The notes beneath the pieces were generated by a model. The model was not told the origin of the DNA. It was given only the letters and a program-made list of their open reading frames with translations, and made no database searches. A DNA stretch of 9,245 bases, from positions 1 through 9,245 of the forward strand of contig DATDRQ010000078.1 of NCBI GenBank assembly GCA_035291645.1, read 5' to 3'. This DNA comes from DATDRQ01 sp035291645 (lineage in GTDB: Bacteria; Chloroflexota; Anaerolineae; Anaerolineales; UBA4823). Each line of letters begins with the position of its first letter. Positions within the stretch are counted from its first letter, which is position 1. The translations under genes and the position numbers were made by a program. Shown in pieces: positions 5,566 through 9,245 of the stretch.

Positions 5566-7044
5566 TCAAGTGGGCTGGATTTCGAAGACGTGGTAACCCC
5601 AACCCGGCATGTCCAGGTACAGGCCGGATTGGAACAGCACATCGCCGTTCCGGTTGAACGAATCGAGCCCCAACCGGTCGATCAGGCGCACGCCTCGTCC
5701 GGGCAGTTCCGCGAAGGGCAGGCCGAGGTAGCCTTGCGAGTGGTGAGGGGCGAAGTTTGCCACGGCCAGCAGGCGCCGCCCGTCCGGGCTCTTCCAGGCG
5801 CCGGCGATCAGATGCTCCCAGGTCGGGTTGCCGTCCCAGGCAGGCCGGGCTTCCAGGCGCTGCCAGTCCCCGTCCCGCAAGCCCGGGTCGCGCAGGCAGG
5901 CCAGCAGGCGCTGGTAGAAAGCCTCCAGAACCGGGTCGGGAGTCTCCTGGGGGGCGCGGCACAGGTGCGGTGGGATTCTAACCCGGCGGCCCTCCAGCTG
6001 CCCCTGGTGGAAGAAGCGCAGCCCGGGGGAGCAGTAGGTGATCACCGCCGCCGCCCGGTGCACATCTGGCGGGAAGACGGCTGCGGCACGCGGCTCGTCG
6101 TGGTTTTCCAGGAAGCGCGCCATGCCATCCTGGTAGTCCAACCCGGCAGAAAGGTGCTCCCGCACCGGCCCGGCCTGGCGGGCGTGCAGCCGGTCATACA
6201 GGCGCTTGTCGTAGGCGTAGTCGAAGCCCTGCTGCAGCAGGGTCCATTCCAGGTCCCAGTAGACCTCCGCCATGAAAGTGAAGCCAGGCTGGTCCTCCCG
6301 CACCCGGGCGATGGCCTCCGGCCAGAAGGGTTCTGCGCGCAACCCCCAGGTGCGCTCGAAGATCTCCGGCAGGACCAGCATTGCCATATCGCAACGCAAC
6401 CCGTCGCACAGCCGGGCGGCCTTGCGCAGCTCCTTGATCATCGCCTGGTGTAAGCCGGGATTGGCGTAGTTGAGCTGCAGCGTGTCCGGCCAGCCGGGGA
6501 AGTACGGATCGCGCCCGTAGGCCAGGATGCGCTCCTCCTGCCCCGACCACAGGCGAGTGTAATTACCCGGTGCCCGCGCCAGGTCCTCGGGCGCGCCCTG
6601 GACGTAGTAGTCCGGGTGGGACTTCGCCCAGGGATGGTCGGGGGCGGTGTGGTTGGGGACGAAATCGAGCATCAGGCGCAGGCCGCGTGGGCGCAGCCGC
6701 TCTCGCAGGCGCTCCAGGGCTGCGTTCCCGCCCAGGGCTGGGTGCACGCGGTAGGCCTTCACCGCAAAGCACGAACCGCAGATGTCTTCCTCATTTAAAT
6801 CCGGCAGTATACGCTGGAATTCGGCGCGCCATTCCGGGTTGCTGCGCGACACCTGCCGCCCTGCCTTGCCGGTCGTCCAGGCACCCAGCAGGTACAGCCA
6901 GTCGAAACCCAGCCCCGCCAGGCGGTCCAGCTCGCCGTCGGGGATATCCTCCAGCGTGGAGGCGCGCCCCAGCTGGCGGGAGAGATTGTTCAGCCAGATG
7001 CGCGTGTTGGCCTGGTAAAGAACGGGGTAGCGTGGTTCAGGCAT
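5566..7044 (-). CDS. GH13 alpha-amylase-family glycoside hydrolase
   Basis: The 492-residue protein has the conserved GH13 regions in order on a (beta/alpha)8 barrel. Region I is DFVPNH (127-132). Region II is GLRCDMAM, with nucleophile Asp219. Region III is FMAEVYWD, with acid/base Glu260. Region IV is FLENHDE, with transition-state stabiliser Asp316. All three catalytic residues are present, so it should be an active retaining enzyme on alpha-glucosidic bonds. The C-terminal part (about 400-492) fits the usual small beta domain and ends in WGYHVFEIQPT. There is no signal peptide, so it is probably cytoplasmic. I recall a family of such stand-alone amylase-like proteins in Chloroflexota and Actinobacteria, beginning with a PEPRYPVLYQxNTR-type motif, whose specificity is unclear. 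The gene starts 8 bp after the GH63-like gene ends and has only a poor ribosome site, so translation is probably coupled. Hydrolysis or transglycosylation of glucans, trehalose or another alpha-glucoside all remain possible. Confidence 0.92.
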   Translation of the reverse strand: MPEPRYPVLYQANTRIWLNNLSRQLGRASTLEDIPDGELDRLAGLGFDWLYLLGAWTTGKAGRQVSRSNPEWRAEFQRILPDLNEEDICGSCFAVKAYRVHPALGGNAALERLRERLRPRGLRLMLDFVPNHTAPDHPWAKSHPDYYVQGAPEDLARAPGNYTRLWSGQEERILAYGRDPYFPGWPDTLQLNYANPGLHQAMIKELRKAARLCDGLRCDMAMLVLPEIFERTWGLRAEPFWPEAIARVREDQPGFTFMAEVYWDLEWTLLQQGFDYAYDKRLYDRLHARQAGPVREHLSAGLDYQDGMARFLENHDEPRAAAVFPPDVHRAAAVITYCSPGLRFFHQGQLEGRRVRIPPHLCRAPQETPDPVLEAFYQRLLACLRDPGLRDGDWQRLEARPAWDGNPTWEHLIAGAWKSPDGRRLLAVANFAPHHSQGYLGLPFAELPGRGVRLIDRLGLDSFNRNGDVLFQSGLYLDMPGWGYHVFEIQPT

Positions 7045-7052
7045 GCCGGATT

Positions 7053-9245
7053 TCAGTCGTGGATGTCGATCGAAGAGCGGACACCGCTTTGCAGCATCTG
7101 CCCGGCGTCTGTCCCGGCAAAAAGCTGCAGCAGGCGGGCGATCAGCCCGGTCCAGCCGGTCTGGTGGCTGGCGCCCAGCCCGGCGCCGTTATCGCCGTGG
7201 AAGTACTCGTAGAACAGGATATAGTCTCGCCAGTGCGGGTCGGTCTGCAACTTCTCGGCCCCGCCGAAGACCGGCCTTCGCCCGTCTGCGCCGCGCAGGA
7301 AGATGCCCGCCAGGCGATTGGCGATCTCCTCAGCCACCTGGTACAGGTTCATCTGGTTCCCCGATCCGGTCGGGCACTCGATCTGGAAGCTGTCCCCGTA
7401 GTAGGTGTACAGTTGCAGCAAGGCGCGCACCAGCAGGGCGTTCATCGGCATCCAGATCGGGCCGCGCCAGTTCGAGTTGCCGCCGAACATGCCGCTGTTC
7501 GATTCGGCCGGCAGGTATTCCACCCGGTACTCGCTCCCACCCAGGTTTAGAACGAAGGGATGCTCCAGGTGGTCGCGCGACAGGGCCCGGATGCCATACG
7601 GGCTGAGGAATTCGTTCTCGTCCAGCATGTATGCCAGCACGCGGCGCAGCTTGGTATCGTTGAGCGGGGAGAGCAGGCGCCGGTCGTTATAGCCTGCCGT
7701 GCGGGTGTCGTGGATGTTCGCCATCAGCCCGGGGCGGTTTTCGCGGATCCAGCGGGCGCGCTCCAGGAAGCGCGGCAGCTTGGGCAGGCTGTCGCTGGGG
7801 AATACGGTCGCCGCGCACAGCGGCAGCAGGCCGACCATCGAGCGCACCTTCAATCGCTGGCAGGTGCCGTCGGGCAGCCGCAGCAGGTCGTAGTAGAAGC
7901 CGTCTTGCTCGTCCCACATCTCGTCTTCATTATCGCCGATGCGGTCCATGGCTGCCGCGATGTATAGGAAGTGCTCGTAGAACTTGATGGCCATATCCTC
8001 GTAGACCGGGTCGTGCAGCGCCAGCTCGATGGCGATCTGCAGCATCATCTGGGAATAGAACACCATCCAGGCGGTGCCGTCGGCCTGTTCCAGGTGCCCG
8101 CCGGTCGGCAGGGGCGCGCTGCGGTCGAAAACGCCGATGTTGTCCAGTCCCAGGAAGCCGCCCTGGAAGACGTTCTTCCCGGTCAGGTCCTTGCGGTTGA
8201 TCCACCAGGTGAAGTTGAGCGCCAGCTTGTGGAAGGCGTGCTCCAGGAACTTGAGATCACCCTGCCCGGAAAGCTGCTGCTCGGTCAGGTAGGTGAAGAC
8301 CGTCGCCCAGGCGTGCACCGGCGGGTTTACGTCGCCGAAGTTCCACTCGTAGGCCGGAATCTGCCCGTTGGGGTGCAGGTAGTCCTCTCTCAACATCAGG
8401 GCGAGCTGCTCCTTGGCGAAGTCCGGGTCCACCATCAGCAGCGCGACGGTATGGAAGGCCAGGTCCCAGGCGGCGTACCAGGGGTACTCCCACTTGTCGG
8501 GCATGGAGATGACATCGGCGTTGACCATGTGGTACCACTGGGAGTTGCGCGGGGCTTCGCGCTGGCCGGGGGAGAGCGGGTCCGCGCCGCGCTCGACCAG
8601 CCAGCGGTCCAGGTCGTAGTAGTAGTACTGCTTGCTCCACAACATGCCCGCCAGCGCCTGGCGCAGCACGCTGGCCTGGTCGCGGGAGAGGGAATCGGGC
8701 GAGATGTAGTCGTAGAACTCGTCCGCCTCGCGTTTGCGCTCCGCCAGCACCCCGTCGAAATCGCCGAACGGGTCGCCGCCCGAGCCGGGGTAAGCCGCCT
8801 TCAGGGCATGCGGGGCGACTTCGGTCAGGCGCAGGCGGATCGTCTCGTGTTCGCCCGGAGAGACGACCAGCCGGTAGTACGGGGCGGACTTGCTGCCCTG
8901 CCCCTGCGGGTTGACCGCCCCACTCTGCCCGTGGATGATGAAGTTGTGGAAGGCGTCCTTGACGTACGGGCTGGCGTTGGGCGCGCCGAAGATCCGCTCG
9001 GTGTTGGTCTCGTTCTCGGTGAAGAGCAGCGGGACGGCCTTGCCATCCGGTCCGGACTGGCAGTACAGGGTGCGCTCTCCCAGATCGGGATGGCTGGCAG
9101 CCACGGCGCTGACCCCAGCCGGGCCTTTTACCTGTTTGAGCAGCGGGCGGGGAGCGCCGCTGGCCCAGGACCAGGTATTGCGGAACCACAGCGTCGGGAG
9201 GACGTGAATCTCAGCCGGCTGCATGCCGCGGTTGAAGATGGAGAT
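7053..9245 (-). CDS. GH63-like glucosidase (MGH1-type alpha/alpha barrel), N-terminus cut by window edge
   Basis: The frame is open from the stop at 7053-7055 to the right edge, giving 730 visible residues. The Met at 9224 is probably not the start: the seven upstream codons read ISIFNRG and join smoothly to a conserved stretch ending in LPTLWFRNTWSW. From memory, full members are near 870-900 residues, so about 150 may be missing. Numbering from that Met, the family signatures are visible. They are WEYPWYAAWDLAFHTVAL (245-262, with putative acid Asp254), NSNWRGPIWMPMNALL (583-598) and FYEYFHGDNGAGLGASHQTG (671-690, with putative base Glu673), followed by WTGLIARLL. These match the (alpha/alpha)6 barrel of GH63 and related mannosyl- or glucosylglycerate hydrolases, which are inverting alpha-glycosidases. 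No signal peptide can be judged. It is paired with GH13 downstream at 8 bp, so both likely act on one alpha-glucan or compatible-solute pathway. The exact substrate cannot be told. Confidence 0.9.
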   Translation of the reverse strand: MSIFNRGMQPAEIHVLPTLWFRNTWSWASGAPRPLLKQVKGPAGVSAVAASHPDLGERTLYCQSGPDGKAVPLLFTENETNTERIFGAPNASPYVKDAFHNFIIHGQSGAVNPQGQGSKSAPYYRLVVSPGEHETIRLRLTEVAPHALKAAYPGSGGDPFGDFDGVLAERKREADEFYDYISPDSLSRDQASVLRQALAGMLWSKQYYYYDLDRWLVERGADPLSPGQREAPRNSQWYHMVNADVISMPDKWEYPWYAAWDLAFHTVALLMVDPDFAKEQLALMLREDYLHPNGQIPAYEWNFGDVNPPVHAWATVFTYLTEQQLSGQGDLKFLEHAFHKLALNFTWWINRKDLTGKNVFQGGFLGLDNIGVFDRSAPLPTGGHLEQADGTAWMVFYSQMMLQIAIELALHDPVYEDMAIKFYEHFLYIAAAMDRIGDNEDEMWDEQDGFYYDLLRLPDGTCQRLKVRSMVGLLPLCAATVFPSDSLPKLPRFLERARWIRENRPGLMANIHDTRTAGYNDRRLLSPLNDTKLRRVLAYMLDENEFLSPYGIRALSRDHLEHPFVLNLGGSEYRVEYLPAESNSGMFGGNSNWRGPIWMPMNALLVRALLQLYTYYGDSFQIECPTGSGNQMNLYQVAEEIANRLAGIFLRGADGRRPVFGGAEKLQTDPHWRDYILFYEYFHGDNGAGLGASHQTGWTGLIARLLQLFAGTDAGQMLQSGVRSSIDIHD

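Noticed and set aside
5590..7550. Long plus-strand open frames opposite the GH13 and GH63-like genes
   Set aside because: Both opposite-strand genes have intact family motifs throughout; the plus-strand products are low-complexity and unrecognisable.

Overview
The window is GC-rich bacterial DNA. All seven protein genes I can support lie on the minus strand, so transcription runs from right to left. I see no rRNA, tRNA, CRISPR array, insertion sequence or phage gene. The mix of genes recalls environmental Chloroflexota (Anaerolineae or Caldilineae type). It includes a GH63-like glucosidase next to a one-domain GH13 enzyme, a membrane protein with a W-x-D-A-x-P-type extracytoplasmic domain, a DUF4332 tail, and an exported bactofilin-like beta-solenoid. 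That taxonomic guess is made from remembered protein families, not from a marker gene.

In order of transcription, the right half carries a carbohydrate pair. A GH63-like glycosidase runs off the right edge, and 8 bp further on comes a complete GH13 alpha-amylase-family enzyme with its catalytic triad intact. After a 50 bp gap comes a six-helix voltage-sensor-type potassium channel, with arginine at every third residue in S4 and a TVGYGD filter. After a further 80 bp comes a small ABM-fold protein. These four genes could form one transcript.

A 167 bp gap with a plausible extended -10 promoter then separates a second unit. Its first gene encodes a two-helix membrane protein with an acidic outside domain, a long low-complexity cytoplasmic linker and a C-terminal helix-hairpin-helix (DUF4332-like) domain. 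Only 22 bp later comes a pentameric ligand-gated ion channel, a prokaryotic Cys-loop receptor homologue. It has a signal peptide and two tandem PPC-like beta domains in front of the usual ligand-binding and four-helix domains. After a further 130 bp an exported beta-solenoid (bactofilin-like) protein begins and runs off the left edge.

The most interesting unit is the tight pair of ligand-gated channel and DUF4332 membrane protein, a possible receptor and cytoplasmic-partner system. Close by are a voltage-type K+ channel and glycosidases that could act on glucans or compatible solutes, so a role in osmotic or ion sensing is a reasonable but untested guess.
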